The translations under genes were made by a program, and so were the position numbers. DNA of 64,000 nucleotides from the NCBI GenBank assembly GCA_963590525.1, contig CAVAPV010000003.1:7205-71204 (forward strand). The letters are read 5' to 3'. This document shows, piece by piece, positions 49,956 through 59,502 of this stretch (positions within the stretch are counted from its first letter, which is position 1; each line of letters starts with the position of its first letter). Under the pieces are notes generated by a model, which ran no database searches, was not told where the DNA came from, and saw nothing but the letters and a program-made list of their open reading frames with translations. Origin of the DNA: W2P13-069 sp963590525 (GTDB lineage Bacteria; Actinomycetota; Coriobacteriia; Coriobacteriales; QAMH01).

Positions 49956-52900
49956 TTACTTGGCTTTCTTGCTCACCGTCTTGCCCCAAGGGGTATAGCT
50001 CGTGATCTTCCCGCTCTTCTTGTAGGCGCGCACTTGCATCTTGCACTTCTTCTTGGACTTGACCTTGAGCGTGACGCTTGTTTTCTTAGCGCCGGTGACC
50101 TTGGTGGTCTTCCAGCTGCCGTTTGCAACCTTATAGCGCACCTGGTAGCCATCGATGCCCGCAAGCTTGCCCCACTTGAGCGTCATCTTGCCCTTCTTGG
50201 CGCTTTTAGCCTTGAGGTTTTTGGGAGCGCTTATGATCTTGCCCGTAAAGGTAAAGCTCTTGGTCACCGTCCCTGCGTAATTACCTATGCCCGTGTAGGT
50301 GACCGTTGCCTGGCTGCCGTTATAGCTGTAGCTTGCGCTGTAATCGGTACCCTCGACCAGGGTCATGCCGTTGTAGGTGAGCTTGGCCGCCTCTTGCTTG
50401 CCAGAGATATAGTTCACCTCGTCCTCAAAGCCGCTGATGGTCACATCGTCTTCCAGGCTGGCCTGCGTGATGGTAAACCACAGCGTCACATAGTTGTCAA
50501 AATTGGAATACGGGGCAGAGCGGATGGTCATCACAGCATAGACGGGGTTGCCGTCGGAGTCCGTCTTGCCTTGCGTGGCGTTGGTGACAAGAGACAGATC
50601 GTCTGCTGCCGTAGCCGCGTCCTCGGGGTTGGAGTTGCCGTAGAGCAGCTTGTAACCCCAGCTCTTGGTGTTGTTGTACCAAGCGTCGCCTGCCTTGATC
50701 TCTTTGAGCTCTTTGCCCATGTAGCTGATGCCGGTAAGGCCCAGCTTGATGGGCTGACCGGTGTATTTGACTTTGAGCGTGCCACGCAGATCAGAGTTGC
50801 CGATGGCGTTGTTGGTGCCCGCAGAGCACACATCGCTAAACTTCCAGGTCTGCGTGGTGCCGTCAGGCCTCTCGTAAGTCACATCGCCAAAGACAAGCGT
50901 GTCTTGGTTGGGGTTGTCGCTTTCTCCGCTCTTGCCGTTAACCAAGGCCACAGGCTTGATCTTGAAGACGTTGAAAGTGGCAGATCCGGTGTAGTTGCCG
51001 CTATCGGATGCGGTGACGATGATGGGATCGCCTTCTGCCGCGTTCTTGTCAACGGCGTCTTGGTATTGCACGCGCGAGCCACTCTTAACGCCAAACTTGC
51101 TTTGGTCGACGTCCCAGCTGTACTGGCTGGCATCAACCACATTGCCGCCCTCGTCGTATAAAACGACGTCTTTGGGCTTTTGCGGCTCGTAGTTGTAATA
51201 CATCGACGCCGCAGTGAGCGTGCAGCTCTTGATCGACGCCTTGCCGATGGTATAGCTCGCCTTGCTTGCAAGCGCGCCCGTGTAGTTGCCTATGCCCACG
51301 ATGCTTGCCTCGTAGGTGACAGAGCCCGCGTTGGCACCCTTGGTGCCCTCTTGGCCCACCACACGATAATCTGCGTTTTGGACGAGCTTGGTGCCGTTGT
51401 AGGTGACGCTCACCGCGGGCACTGGGTCGATGCTCGCGCTGTAGCTGGCCTTGTTGCTGCTGCTCAGCGTTGCCGTCTTGCCCGTCAAATCGACCGCGCC
51501 CTCGTTGCTGGCGCTCACGAGCACGGGGGTGCACTTGTCGCCGTAAGCAGCACCAGAAGGCAGGGTGTAGTAGTTGTTCCAGCCTTCCTTGTCGCAGCAG
51601 GCGTTAAGTCTGGCAATCAGGCTGGCAGACGATATCTCCTTCTCCTCAACCTCGCGCACGTTGACCAAGGTACCCGTGTAGTCGCTCAAGCCCGAAACGC
51701 TGTTGGTGGCCACGCGGTTTTTGAGCGAGTAGGTGTCGTGGATGTAGCCGCCGTCCATCTCTCCCACTACAGAGCCGCTGCGATACGAGCCGCCGTTGGT
51801 GAGGATGTAGCCGGTGTTGTAGCAGGCCCAGACCTCGGGCACGATCGCCTCGTCGTTGCCGTCTTTGCCTATGGAGTGCAGCATGCCCACGATACCTGCC
51901 GCGTAATACCCGCCGCCGGTCGTGGTTTCGACATCACCAGTGTTATAGCAGTATGAGATGTTGCCGTAAGTACGCCCGGCAATACCACCCGGAGACGGCT
52001 TGGTGTAGCGCGAACCCTTGACTTGACCGCTGTTGCTGCAGCGCGTCACGAGCGTGTAGCTGCCCGCCTGGCCCACGATGCCGCCAGCCTGGCCCAAGCC
52101 AAAGACCAGCGCGCTGTTAGTGCAATCGGTGATGGAGATATCGGCGCTGGTGCCGTACTTCTTTTGGTAGCGCAAGCCGGGATCATCGGTATCGCCAGCT
52201 GTGTTGACCTTGGTGTCGATGCGATATCCGCCCACGATGCCGCCGCATGCCACGCAGCCGTAAGACAGCGCGGCCTTGCCCTTCTTGTTGCGGTAGGCGC
52301 TGTCGATGTCGGCCGTGTTGGAGCAGTTGGAGATATTGCCGCTAGAAGCACCGGCGACGCCTCCCAAAAAACGCGTGGAGGCAGCAGTCGGGTTGCCAAA
52401 GCGGTCTGGCTTGCCGCTTGCGCTTGAGACCATCGTCACCTTGGCCTTGTTAGTGCAACTCGTGATGGAGCTTGGGTTTGCCAAAGCCTCGAGGTCGTCT
52501 GTGCTGGGGCCTTGCTCGCCCACGATGCCGCCAACCCAGCCTGCAACCCAGGTGACGTCGTCGCTTGCAGGGGCAGAGGTGCTCGTCACGCTCACCGATG
52601 CCGTCTTGGTCGTGTCGCAGCCGGTGACATCCCCCGTTACCTGGCCTGCCACACCGCCCACATGGTGGATGACAGCGTTGTCGCTTTCGGTCGATTTAGC
52701 TGCCGATGAAAGCGTTATCTTGACCGAGCTGTCGCAATTATCCAAGCTGCCCGAGCTGTTGCCCACGACACCGCCGATGTGATGGATGATGGTCTTGGAG
52801 CCGCTTGTTGCCGAAGCCGTGATAGTGCCGGTGACGCTCACGTCCTTGATAAGCGAGCTTGAGCCGCAGTTGCCAAACAGGCCCGCGTAGCTCGTCTGGC

Positions 52901-53264
52901 CGCTTATCGCCAAGCCCGTGACCTTGAGGTTGTTTCCCTCAAAGGTGCCGTTAAAGGCATGCTTTTGCGTGCCGATAGGCGTGTAGCTGCTGTCGAGCTT
53001 AAGCGTGGTGGACGCCTTGAACTGCACCGTCTTGCCCGCAAAGTCCGTGCCGTTGTTGACCAGCTGGGCCAAGCCGGCAAGGTCGCGCGCGTCTTTGAGC
53101 GAGTACGTGTCGCTGCCCGCGTCATACCAGCTGGTGTCGGCGCCGGCCGCAAAGGCGTCTTGAACATCCAGGTAGCTGATTCCCACAGCCATCGTCGACA
53201 CCATCGCTGCGCTGAGCGCGACCTTAAGCGCTTTGCAGCTTGTCATGCTTGCAGTAGTGGCCAT
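49956..53264 (-). CDS. GLUG-repeat surface protein with MBG/Fn3-like C-terminus
   Basis: This 1102-residue secreted protein has a signal peptide (AAMVSTMAVGISYLDVQDAFAAGA). A passenger of about eight GLUG-type repeats follows, roughly residues 100-480 (IGGVVGNSSGSLDNC, VGGVAGQVTGDVTGC, LGGVAGASSGNISNC, AGGIVGQAGS, PGGIAGRTYGNISYC). Several MBG-like and Ig-like domains follow. The last 90 residues are a lysine-rich Fn3-like domain (MTLKWGKLAGIDGYQVRYKV). It has no LPXTG, so the basic C-terminus may bind the wall. It is the last gene of the ExbB-DUF2149 run, 39 bases after DUF2149, with GAGGAG before ATG. Confidence 0.8.
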   Translation of the reverse strand: MATTASMTSCKALKVALSAAMVSTMAVGISYLDVQDAFAAGADTSWYDAGSDTYSLKDARDLAGLAQLVNNGTDFAGKTVQFKASTTLKLDSSYTPIGTQKHAFNGTFEGNNLKVTGLAISGQTSYAGLFGNCGSSSLIKDVSVTGTITASATSGSKTIIHHIGGVVGNSSGSLDNCDSSVKITLSSAAKSTESDNAVIHHVGGVAGQVTGDVTGCDTTKTASVSVTSTSAPASDDVTWVAGWVGGIVGEQGPSTDDLEALANPSSITSCTNKAKVTMVSSASGKPDRFGNPTAASTRFLGGVAGASSGNISNCSNTADIDSAYRNKKGKAALSYGCVACGGIVGGYRIDTKVNTAGDTDDPGLRYQKKYGTSADISITDCTNSALVFGLGQAGGIVGQAGSYTLVTRCSNSGQVKGSRYTKPSPGGIAGRTYGNISYCYNTGDVETTTGGGYYAAGIVGMLHSIGKDGNDEAIVPEVWACYNTGYILTNGGSYRSGSVVGEMDGGYIHDTYSLKNRVATNSVSGLSDYTGTLVNVREVEEKEISSASLIARLNACCDKEGWNNYYTLPSGAAYGDKCTPVLVSASNEGAVDLTGKTATLSSSNKASYSASIDPVPAVSVTYNGTKLVQNADYRVVGQEGTKGANAGSVTYEASIVGIGNYTGALASKASYTIGKASIKSCTLTAASMYYNYEPQKPKDVVLYDEGGNVVDASQYSWDVDQSKFGVKSGSRVQYQDAVDKNAAEGDPIIVTASDSGNYTGSATFNVFKIKPVALVNGKSGESDNPNQDTLVFGDVTYERPDGTTQTWKFSDVCSAGTNNAIGNSDLRGTLKVKYTGQPIKLGLTGISYMGKELKEIKAGDAWYNNTKSWGYKLLYGNSNPEDAATAADDLSLVTNATQGKTDSDGNPVYAVMTIRSAPYSNFDNYVTLWFTITQASLEDDVTISGFEDEVNYISGKQEAAKLTYNGMTLVEGTDYSASYSYNGSQATVTYTGIGNYAGTVTKSFTFTGKIISAPKNLKAKSAKKGKMTLKWGKLAGIDGYQVRYKVANGSWKTTKVTGAKKTSVTLKVKSKKKCKMQVRAYKKSGKITSYTPWGKTVSKKAK

Positions 53265-53303
53265 ATGACTCCTCCTCTTGCGCCCTTCAAACCGTACGCA
53301 GCG

Positions 53304-53738
53304 CTACTTATCGCCGCTGTTGCTGCTGTCGTCACCCTTATCATCGGCATCATCGCTATCAGAGCTGCTATCAGTGCTGCTATCAGACGACGAGCTCGCA
53401 CTAGAGCCGTCCTCCTCTTGCAGCAGGTACATCTTGCCGGTGGTGGGGTCTTGGTAGACGCGGCCCAGCTCGTTGTAGCTGCTGCCGTTGCCGGTCATGT
53501 CTTGCGCCATGTCCTCCACGTTGCTCTGGTCGATCTCTGTCATGTCCTGCTCGTCCATCTGGGTCACCGTCGTGACGTTGACGTTCCAGTGCACCACCAA
53601 GGCCAGCATGAGCCCGCAGGCAAAGACCAGCATGACATCGGCCAGGTTCACCAAGCCAACGCGCGGGTCCACATCTTCTTGCTCTTTAAAGCTGGAGGTA
53701 GAAAACCCGCCCGTCCCAAAGCCTCTGGGCGTCCTCAT
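53304..53738 (-). CDS. DUF2149 protein, ExbD-like partner of the proton channel
   Basis: This 144-residue protein has an N-terminal cytoplasmic segment and one helix in DPRVGLVNLADVMLVFACGLMLALVV, the DUF2149 hallmark that mirrors ExbD/TolR topology. An extracellular domain follows (WNVNVTTVTQMDEQDM). The last 45 residues are almost only Ser, Asp, Glu, Lys and Gly, a low-complexity tail that could span the wall. It starts one base after the ExbB-like stop. The helix carries the conserved Asp of ExbD-type proteins. Direct evidence for energy transduction in this family is limited. Confidence 0.75.
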   Translation of the reverse strand: MRTPRGFGTGGFSTSSFKEQEDVDPRVGLVNLADVMLVFACGLMLALVVHWNVNVTTVTQMDEQDMTEIDQSNVEDMAQDMTGNGSSYNELGRVYQDPTTGKMYLLQEEDGSSASSSSDSSTDSSSDSDDADDKGDDSSNSGDK

Positions 53739-53739
53739 G

Positions 53740-54465
53740 CTAGTTCCCCTCTTTCATAGCGCGTGCAGCCTGCTGCTTGTAAGGCGCGAGATCTGCCGCG
53801 CTAAAGCCGCAAGGCAGCTTCTCGCCGGCTTCGCGTGCCTGCTGGGCTTTCTCGAGCAGCGCCGTCATCATGGCCTCGAGCGCCACTTGGTAGCCGCCGT
53901 ACCACCTGTTGCGCACATGGCTTACGATCATGGCGACCATCGCCGCCACAAGGCCGGCAACCGTGCCGTCAAAAGCCACGCCCAAAGACGACGACAACGT
54001 CGTGAGGTCGCCATTGCCCATGCCCACGATACCCGGGCCCAAAGGCACCAAGGTACACACGAGGCCCATCATGGGAGCCACTTTGGCGATGATATTGGTA
54101 AACCCGACGATGCGCTGATAGCGCGCCTCAAAACCCGAGACCTCGCCTTTGGCCAGCGCAAAGAGCGCGTCGTCGGGCAACCCGGCGTTGTTGGCTACCA
54201 TGAGCAGGGCTGCCTTTTGCTTCCAAAGGAGCTTAGTCGAGCAGATGACGTCGCTTGCCTGCTCCATGTTTGCCTGCTCTAGAGCGTTGATCGCATCGGG
54301 CAGGCTCTGCTTGGCCAGGCGCTTTTCTGTAAAGAACTCCACGATCAAAGAGCCCAACAAGAAGATGGCGATGAGTATCAGCAACGCCAAGATGACCATG
54401 GCAGGCACCATGAGGGCATTGGCAAACTGGCGCAGGATCTCTTGCAGGTACTGGGTGATGCTCAT
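53740..54465 (-). CDS. MotA/TolQ/ExbB-family proton channel protein
   Basis: This 241-residue membrane protein has three helices: residues 15-45, about 125-150 (VAPMMGLVCTLVPLGPGIVGMG) and 165-185 (VAFDGTVAGLVAAMVAMIV). The MGLVCTLVPLG and GTVAGLVA patterns are ExbB/TolQ pore signatures. With the DUF2149 protein it should form a proton-driven motor. In Gram-negatives this energises outer-membrane transport; here no outer membrane is expected. It overlaps the upstream surface-protein gene by four bases (ATGA) and ends one base before DUF2149. Confidence 0.85.
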   Translation of the reverse strand: MSITQYLQEILRQFANALMVPAMVILALLILIAIFLLGSLIVEFFTEKRLAKQSLPDAINALEQANMEQASDVICSTKLLWKQKAALLMVANNAGLPDDALFALAKGEVSGFEARYQRIVGFTNIIAKVAPMMGLVCTLVPLGPGIVGMGNGDLTTLSSSLGVAFDGTVAGLVAAMVAMIVSHVRNRWYGGYQVALEAMMTALLEKAQQAREAGEKLPCGFSAADLAPYKQQAARAMKEGN

Positions 54466-56357
54466 GAGACACGTCTCCTTCTAAAGTCGAGGTAAAAATA
54501 CAAGCCGCCTAATACAAACGCCGCTCCTGCCGCAGGTGCCGCAAAGGGCGCGAGGGGATTTTCCATATCGAGTGTACCGGGGGTGCTTTTGGCATCGCTC
54601 ATGATCTGATACACGCGCCACTTGGCGCCCGCGGCTGCGTCATCTCCTTTGCCGGCAGTGCCGCCGCTTGAGGAGTCCGAAGAACCGGGGCCTGCTCCCG
54701 TGCCGCTTCCACCGTTGCCGCTGCCTCCAGAGCCGTCGCCGCTTCCGCCGTTGCCGTTGCCGCTGTCGTCACCCTTGGAGTCTCCGTCGCCATCGCTTGC
54801 AGGCGGCGCTCCCTTCAAGACGATGTTGATGGTATTGATGTAGTAGATCTGCTTGGAGGTGTTAGAGTCTGCCGTTCCGCTCACGCCAAAGACCAGCCTG
54901 AAACGCGTCGACTCGTCAAGCTTCTCGTCCGGGCTGATGTAGGACTCGTTCCAATGCATGGAGTTAGCCGTTGCCAGAAGCGGCGGCACGACCACACCCT
55001 CTGCCGTAGACCCTATGTCGTAGTTGGGAAACCAATAGCGCGTCTGCCCAAAGAGATACTCGTAGCTCACCGGGCTGTCGTAGCTGTCCTGCGTGCCAAA
55101 CCTGAACTGCTTGATGTCGTCGATGTCGCAGTTGAGCAAGCGCAAGACGTCGATGAACTGGTACCCCGTGGCGCGAATGGTCGCATAGCCGTTACCGCCG
55201 ATGACCGTGTAGTTGTTGGTCTGCACCGACCCGCTCAAGAGCTTGGCGAGCTTTTTTGCAGAGTATGTCTTGGTGGTCACGTACTTATCGGGGTACTTCT
55301 CGTAGCTCACCTTGAGCGTGAGGCTGTCGGCTGGGTTATAGTCGTACTGGCCCGTGTCAACGCGCACGTAGATGGTGTCGCTCACAGTCTTTCCCGCCTT
55401 GCCGCCGGCCACCGTGATCATCACCTGGCCTATGCCGCTTTGTTGAGACGCCATACGGCCGGTCGTCTTGTTGATCGAGACTATCTCTGTGTTGCCGGCG
55501 GTAGCCCAACTATAGGATGCCGAGCATTTCTTGGCGCTGGTCTTCTCGGTCTTGACCTTCTTGCCGCTTGCATCGCTCCAAGTGATAGTGGCATAGAGCT
55601 GGTAGTAGACGGGCTTGGCGCCATCCCCGGTTAGCACGACCGTCTCTGTTATCTCCTTGCCCTTCTTGTCTGTTATCTGGACATCGCTTACGTAGTTGCC
55701 GTTTTGACCGCTTATCTTGAAGTCGACCGATACCGATGCCTCGCCGTACTTGTCTGGGTTCTTGACGCTGGCGGTGATGGTACAGCTGCCGTTTTTAACC
55801 GGGGTCACCAGACCGCTTGGGCTTACCGTGGCCACCTTGGTGTCGCTTGACTTGAAGGTGATGTCTATGGCGCCCAGGTCTGTGCTGGAATCTGCCGCCT
55901 GCTCCATGACTCCGCTGCCTGAGTTGTCCAGATAATAGGTGTTGAGCTGGACCAGCTGGCCCTTGTCCTCTATCTGCACTTTCTTGATCGGCTGTCCTTT
56001 GCCCACAAACTCGTCTTGACCGCCGTAGTCGCTGCTCCACTTGAGAAAGAGCTCCTTGACGTAGTTTTTCTCGGGTTCGGGATCGTCTTTGCCGCTGTCA
56101 GACCCGCCGTCTGCACCGGAGTCGTCTTTGTCAGCGCTGCCATCGTCTGCATCGTCGTCTTGATCTGCATCAGATCCACCAGAGGTATCGTCGGAAGCCA
56201 ACGCAGAGATATAGGCGCCGTCATCGGCAGCACCTTGCGCCCATGCGGCAGCAACGTTTACCGGCATGCAGACAAACATAGCCAGTACAAACGCCAACAG
56301 CGCACGCAGCACACGCCCCCAGACTGCCCCGTTGCTCTTAACCATAGTCACGTGCAT
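54462..56357 (-). CDS. BIG2-domain surface protein with C-terminal membrane anchor
   Basis: This 631-residue exported protein has a signal peptide, an Asp-rich linker (GSDADQDDDADDGSADKD) and one or two BIG2/Ig-like domains (TFKSSDTKVATVSPSGLVTPVKNGSCTITASV). Residues 370-540 form a separate domain with RATGYQFIDVLRLLNCDIDDIKQ and DESTRFRLVFGVSG. That domain recalls the molybdopterin-oxidoreductase-like modules of Gram-positive surface proteins. A Gly/Ser/Asp-rich stretch, one helix near residues 602-622 and a short RRRR tail anchor it. It lies between the BtuF-type receptor (three-base gap) and the ExbB-like gene (four-base overlap), so it may couple receptor and motor. Function is unproven. 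Confidence 0.7.
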   Translation of the reverse strand: MHVTMVKSNGAVWGRVLRALLAFVLAMFVCMPVNVAAAWAQGAADDGAYISALASDDTSGGSDADQDDDADDGSADKDDSGADGGSDSGKDDPEPEKNYVKELFLKWSSDYGGQDEFVGKGQPIKKVQIEDKGQLVQLNTYYLDNSGSGVMEQAADSSTDLGAIDITFKSSDTKVATVSPSGLVTPVKNGSCTITASVKNPDKYGEASVSVDFKISGQNGNYVSDVQITDKKGKEITETVVLTGDGAKPVYYQLYATITWSDASGKKVKTEKTSAKKCSASYSWATAGNTEIVSINKTTGRMASQQSGIGQVMITVAGGKAGKTVSDTIYVRVDTGQYDYNPADSLTLKVSYEKYPDKYVTTKTYSAKKLAKLLSGSVQTNNYTVIGGNGYATIRATGYQFIDVLRLLNCDIDDIKQFRFGTQDSYDSPVSYEYLFGQTRYWFPNYDIGSTAEGVVVPPLLATANSMHWNESYISPDEKLDESTRFRLVFGVSGTADSNTSKQIYYINTINIVLKGAPPASDGDGDSKGDDSGNGNGGSGDGSGGSGNGGSGTGAGPGSSDSSSGGTAGKGDDAAAGAKWRVYQIMSDAKSTPGTLDMENPLAPFAAPAAGAAFVLGGLYFYLDFRRRRVS

Positions 56358-56360
56358 CCC

Positions 56361-57491
56361 CTAGTGCTTAATGCGCGAGATAGGCGGATAAGAGTCCCCC
56401 AACACGTCGAGTGCCTGGTCACGGGTTATCTCGACGTTGAGCATCACCTTGAAGAACTCCTGCGTGCGCTCGACGATGTCGATGTCGTAGATCTCTGGGT
56501 AGAGCAGGTTGCACACCCACTCCAAGCCGATGATGCGGTTGACTCCCGGCGGACGGTCGCACCATGCCCACGGCAGGTTGGGCATCGCGTAGACGCGCCC
56601 ATCTTTGACGGCGGTGATCTGCGACCAATCGGGGTTTGTCTTGATGTCTTCGTAAGCACCGCCGCGGATCTCGCTATCCCAAGAGATGATGACCTCTGGG
56701 TCCCACTTGAGCACCTGCTCCAAAGAGACGTCGGTCATACCGCCGCCGTAGGTTTCCTCGCAAGTAGCCACGTCCAGCGCGCCGGCCTCCAAGAAGGCGA
56801 GCATGTGCTGGGACGACTCCGGCTCGGTCTGCAGGCCCTCGGCGCCTTCGGCGTAGTAGATGGGGATGCGGTCTTCTTGCGGAATGGTGGCCACCACGTC
56901 GCGGACCTCGGCGTAGATCTTGTCCACGTACTGGGCGATCTCCTCGGCGCGCTCTTGCTTGTCCAAGACCTCTCCCAAAAACCTAAAGGCGTGGCCCACC
57001 TTGTCAAAAGACCCGTCCACAAGCACCACAGGGATGTTGGTTTGCTCTTGGATCTCTTCTGCCTCGGAGATATTGGCGCTTGTGAGCCCCACGCCGGATA
57101 TAGAGAACATGATGTCGATGTCTTGGACGAGCAAGGCCTCGCGGTCGATCTCGTCGTTGTTGTGCAGCGTGCCCATGTAAGGCAGCTTCTCTATGTCCTC
57201 CGGCAAAAACTGCAGCTCCTCCTCGGTGAACTTTGCCGCCGAGCCACCCAGCTTCTCTGGGTTGAGCGCGATGATGTAGACCTGCGCCAAACCAGACGTG
57301 AAGAATATGGACTCGATGGCATCTGCCGTGGGAATCTCAAGCTCACGGCCCGCGTCATCGGTGATGGTCTGCTTGTGCATGATAGCTTTGTCTGCAACGC
57401 TGCAGCCCACAAGCGTGCTGCCGCCGGCGATAGATGCCGCAGCCATAGCCGCCAGCTTGGCAAAGTCGCGGCGTGAGTAGTCTTGTGCCAT
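56361..57491 (-). CDS. ABC transporter substrate-binding protein, BtuF/FecB type (Tat lipoprotein)
   Basis: This 376-residue receptor has a twin-arginine signal (DYSRRDFAKLAAMAAAS) and a lipobox cysteine (TLVGCSV). The two-domain fold with a rigid helix is typical of siderophore, heme and cobalamin receptors: ITDDAGRELEIPTADAIESIFFTSG, LGEVLDKQERAEEIAQYVD, VLKWDPEVIISWDSEI and AVKDGRVYAMPNLPW. The exact ligand is unknown; corrinoid, heme or ferric complex are candidates. ATG at 57491 gives the full Tat signal. It follows the ATPase gene by 13 bases and precedes the BIG2 protein by three. Confidence 0.85.
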   Translation of the reverse strand: MAQDYSRRDFAKLAAMAAASIAGGSTLVGCSVADKAIMHKQTITDDAGRELEIPTADAIESIFFTSGLAQVYIIALNPEKLGGSAAKFTEEELQFLPEDIEKLPYMGTLHNNDEIDREALLVQDIDIMFSISGVGLTSANISEAEEIQEQTNIPVVLVDGSFDKVGHAFRFLGEVLDKQERAEEIAQYVDKIYAEVRDVVATIPQEDRIPIYYAEGAEGLQTEPESSQHMLAFLEAGALDVATCEETYGGGMTDVSLEQVLKWDPEVIISWDSEIRGGAYEDIKTNPDWSQITAVKDGRVYAMPNLPWAWCDRPPGVNRIIGLEWVCNLLYPEIYDIDIVERTQEFFKVMLNVEITRDQALDVLGDSYPPISRIKH

Positions 57492-57504
57492 GCGTCTTCC
57501 TCCT

Positions 57505-58284
57505 TTAGACCAACATGGGAACGCAAACGCGCGTCGTCGTGCCATCGGGCAGGACGACCTCGCTCACGCACACGTCGTGGCCGTAGATCCTCTTCAAGTT
57601 GGGCTCTGTGATGATGTCTGCCGGCGAGCCTATCCCTAACACGCTGCCCTGCTCCATCATCACGACCTTGTCTGCGCAAAAGAACGCATGGCCTGGGTCA
57701 TGCGTGATCATGAGCACCGACATGCCGTCATGTGTGAGCTTGCGCATGCGGCTTAAAACCGTCTGCTGGTTGCCAAAGTCCAAACTGGCCGTGGGCTCGT
57801 CCATGAGCAAGACCTTGGGCTGTTGGGCCAGGGCGCGGGCAATAAGCACGAGCTGCTGCTGGCCGCCGGACAGCTCAGAGTAGACCTTGTCTGCCATGCC
57901 CTCTATGCCCAGCTGCTGCATGGCCTGATAGGCCACAACGCGGTCTGACTCGCGCACGCGCGCAAACTCGCCTATATGCGGCGTGCGGCCCAAAAGCACG
58001 ACATCTGCCACCGTAAACGGGAACGGCGGGGTATGGCTTTGCGGGATATAGGCAAACGAGCGCGCACGTGCCTCGTTGCTCATGGCAAAGACATCCTGGC
58101 CGTCCAAGGTAACCGCACCGCCAAACGGTTTGAGGATATCCAATATGGTCTTCATGGTTGTGGACTTACCGCAGCCGTTTGCGCCCATGATGCACGCAAA
58201 CTCGCCATCGGCCACGTCAAAGCTCACACCGTGGACGATCTCTGTCTTGTCGTATCCGCATTTGAGGTCGCTTACCTGCAGCAT
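57505..58284 (-). CDS. ABC transporter ATPase, BtuD/FecE type
   Basis: This 259-residue ATPase powers the importer. It has Walker A GANGCGKST, signature LSGGQQQLVLIARAL, Walker B VLLMDEPTASLD and the switch His in MLMITHDPGHA. FAYIPQSHTPPFPF carries the Q-loop. Its family handles iron complexes, heme and vitamin B12. It lies three bases after the permease gene and 13 bases before the receptor gene. The C-terminus ends in PDGTTTRVCVPMLV. Confidence 0.9.
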   Translation of the reverse strand: MLQVSDLKCGYDKTEIVHGVSFDVADGEFACIMGANGCGKSTTMKTILDILKPFGGAVTLDGQDVFAMSNEARARSFAYIPQSHTPPFPFTVADVVLLGRTPHIGEFARVRESDRVVAYQAMQQLGIEGMADKVYSELSGGQQQLVLIARALAQQPKVLLMDEPTASLDFGNQQTVLSRMRKLTHDGMSVLMITHDPGHAFFCADKVVMMEQGSVLGIGSPADIITEPNLKRIYGHDVCVSEVVLPDGTTTRVCVPMLV

Positions 58285-58287
58285 GGC

Positions 58288-59376
58288 CTACCACCCCCTC
58301 AGGTTGCGACGGTAGATAAAGACAAAGAACGGCACGCCGATGATGCTCGTCAAGATGCCGATGGGTACCTCGGTGGCAAAGAGCAAGCGCGAGAAGTTGT
58401 CTACTACCAGCAGAAACGCCGATCCGATGACCATAGATGTAGGCAGCAGCACGCGGTAGTTGGGGCCCACGATAGCGCGCGCCAAGTGAGGCACCACCAA
58501 GCCCACGTAACCGATGATGCCGCAGATAGAGACAGAACACGCCGTGACAAGCGTCGCGGCAAAGATCACCAGAAACCTCGTACGTGAGGTGTTGATACCC
58601 AAGGTCTTTGCCTCTTCTTCTCCAAAAGAAAGAACGTTGAGGTTCCAACGCTGGGTCATGAGGATGGCAAAGCCGATGAGCATGGGCAGCAAAACCAGCA
58701 AAAAATCGCTCATCGTGATATTGGCAAAGGTACCCATGAGCCAAAAGGTAATCTGGGGCAGCTTGTCGTCTGCATCAGCCACGAGCTTGATGATGGACGT
58801 GCCCGACGAAAAAAGCGTAGATACCAAGATGCCGCCCAGCACCAAGCCCAAAAGCGCATCGCTTTTGACGATCTTGGTAAGCCACACGGCCAACCCCACC
58901 GCAAGCAGGCTGCATCCAAAGGCCAAACCCTGGATACCCAGGTTGGGAAGGTTGAAGAGGATGGCGATGCAGGCGCCCAAGCTGGCGCCGGCACTTGCGC
59001 CCAAGAGGTCTGGCGATACAAGCGGGTTTTTGAACATGCCCTGGTAGGAGGCACCGGCAACAGAGAGCGCCGCGCCCACGAGCACCACGCACAAGACGCG
59101 CGGGATGCGAATCTGGAAGATCGCGGTGACAAGCTTGCTATCCCAATCCCCTGCCGGATTGGCCATAACATGCCAGATAGTGCCAAAGAGATCTGCCGGG
59201 TTGCAGGAGTAGCGCCCCAGGCACAAGCTCACCACAACGATGAGCACAAGGGCGATTCCAATCAAAAGCTTCTTGGAGAAAGAGACCTTTGATTTGAATG
59301 CCTCGTTGGCTTCCCGTTTGAGATCGGCCTCGTCTTGGCCAGAGACAGCGATGGCAGGAGTTGAGCCGTTTTGCAC
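58288..59376 (-). CDS. ABC transporter permease, BtuC/FecD type
   Basis: This 362-residue permease has about ten helices. Conserved features include LCLGRYS near residue 60, FQIRIPRVLCVVLVGAALSVAGASYQGMFKNPLVSPDLLGASAGASLGA, and GIIGYVGLVVPHLARAIVGPN with the coupling helix. GTG at 59376 is the start, with AGGAGG six bases upstream, preferred over TTG at 59394. The preceding gap (59377-59502) holds a long hairpin without a T-run, so transcription may continue from the surface-protein gene. Confidence 0.88.
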   Translation of the reverse strand: MQNGSTPAIAVSGQDEADLKREANEAFKSKVSFSKKLLIGIALVLIVVVSLCLGRYSCNPADLFGTIWHVMANPAGDWDSKLVTAIFQIRIPRVLCVVLVGAALSVAGASYQGMFKNPLVSPDLLGASAGASLGACIAILFNLPNLGIQGLAFGCSLLAVGLAVWLTKIVKSDALLGLVLGGILVSTLFSSGTSIIKLVADADDKLPQITFWLMGTFANITMSDFLLVLLPMLIGFAILMTQRWNLNVLSFGEEEAKTLGINTSRTRFLVIFAATLVTACSVSICGIIGYVGLVVPHLARAIVGPNYRVLLPTSMVIGSAFLLVVDNFSRLLFATEVPIGILTSIIGVPFFVFIYRRNLRGW

Positions 59377-59433
59377 AGAGAGCCTCCTTTGCAAACAATG
59401 CTTCTAGACAGACTATAAAGAGCCCTAGCGTCC

Positions 59434-59470
59434 GCAGGGGAACCCAGCCGATAAGGCCAGGCTCCCCTGC
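59434..59470 (-). promoter_or_regulatory. Intercistronic hairpin before the importer genes
   Basis: GCAGGGGA (59434-59441) pairs with TCCCCTGC (59463-59470), enclosing a GGC/GCC extension. No T-run follows on the minus strand. It may be a processing or partial-terminator site that sets unequal expression between the surface protein and the importer. Confidence 0.4.
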
Positions 59471-59502
59471 ATGAGACCTAACAGCGCGTGATCAAAGCCA
59501 AG

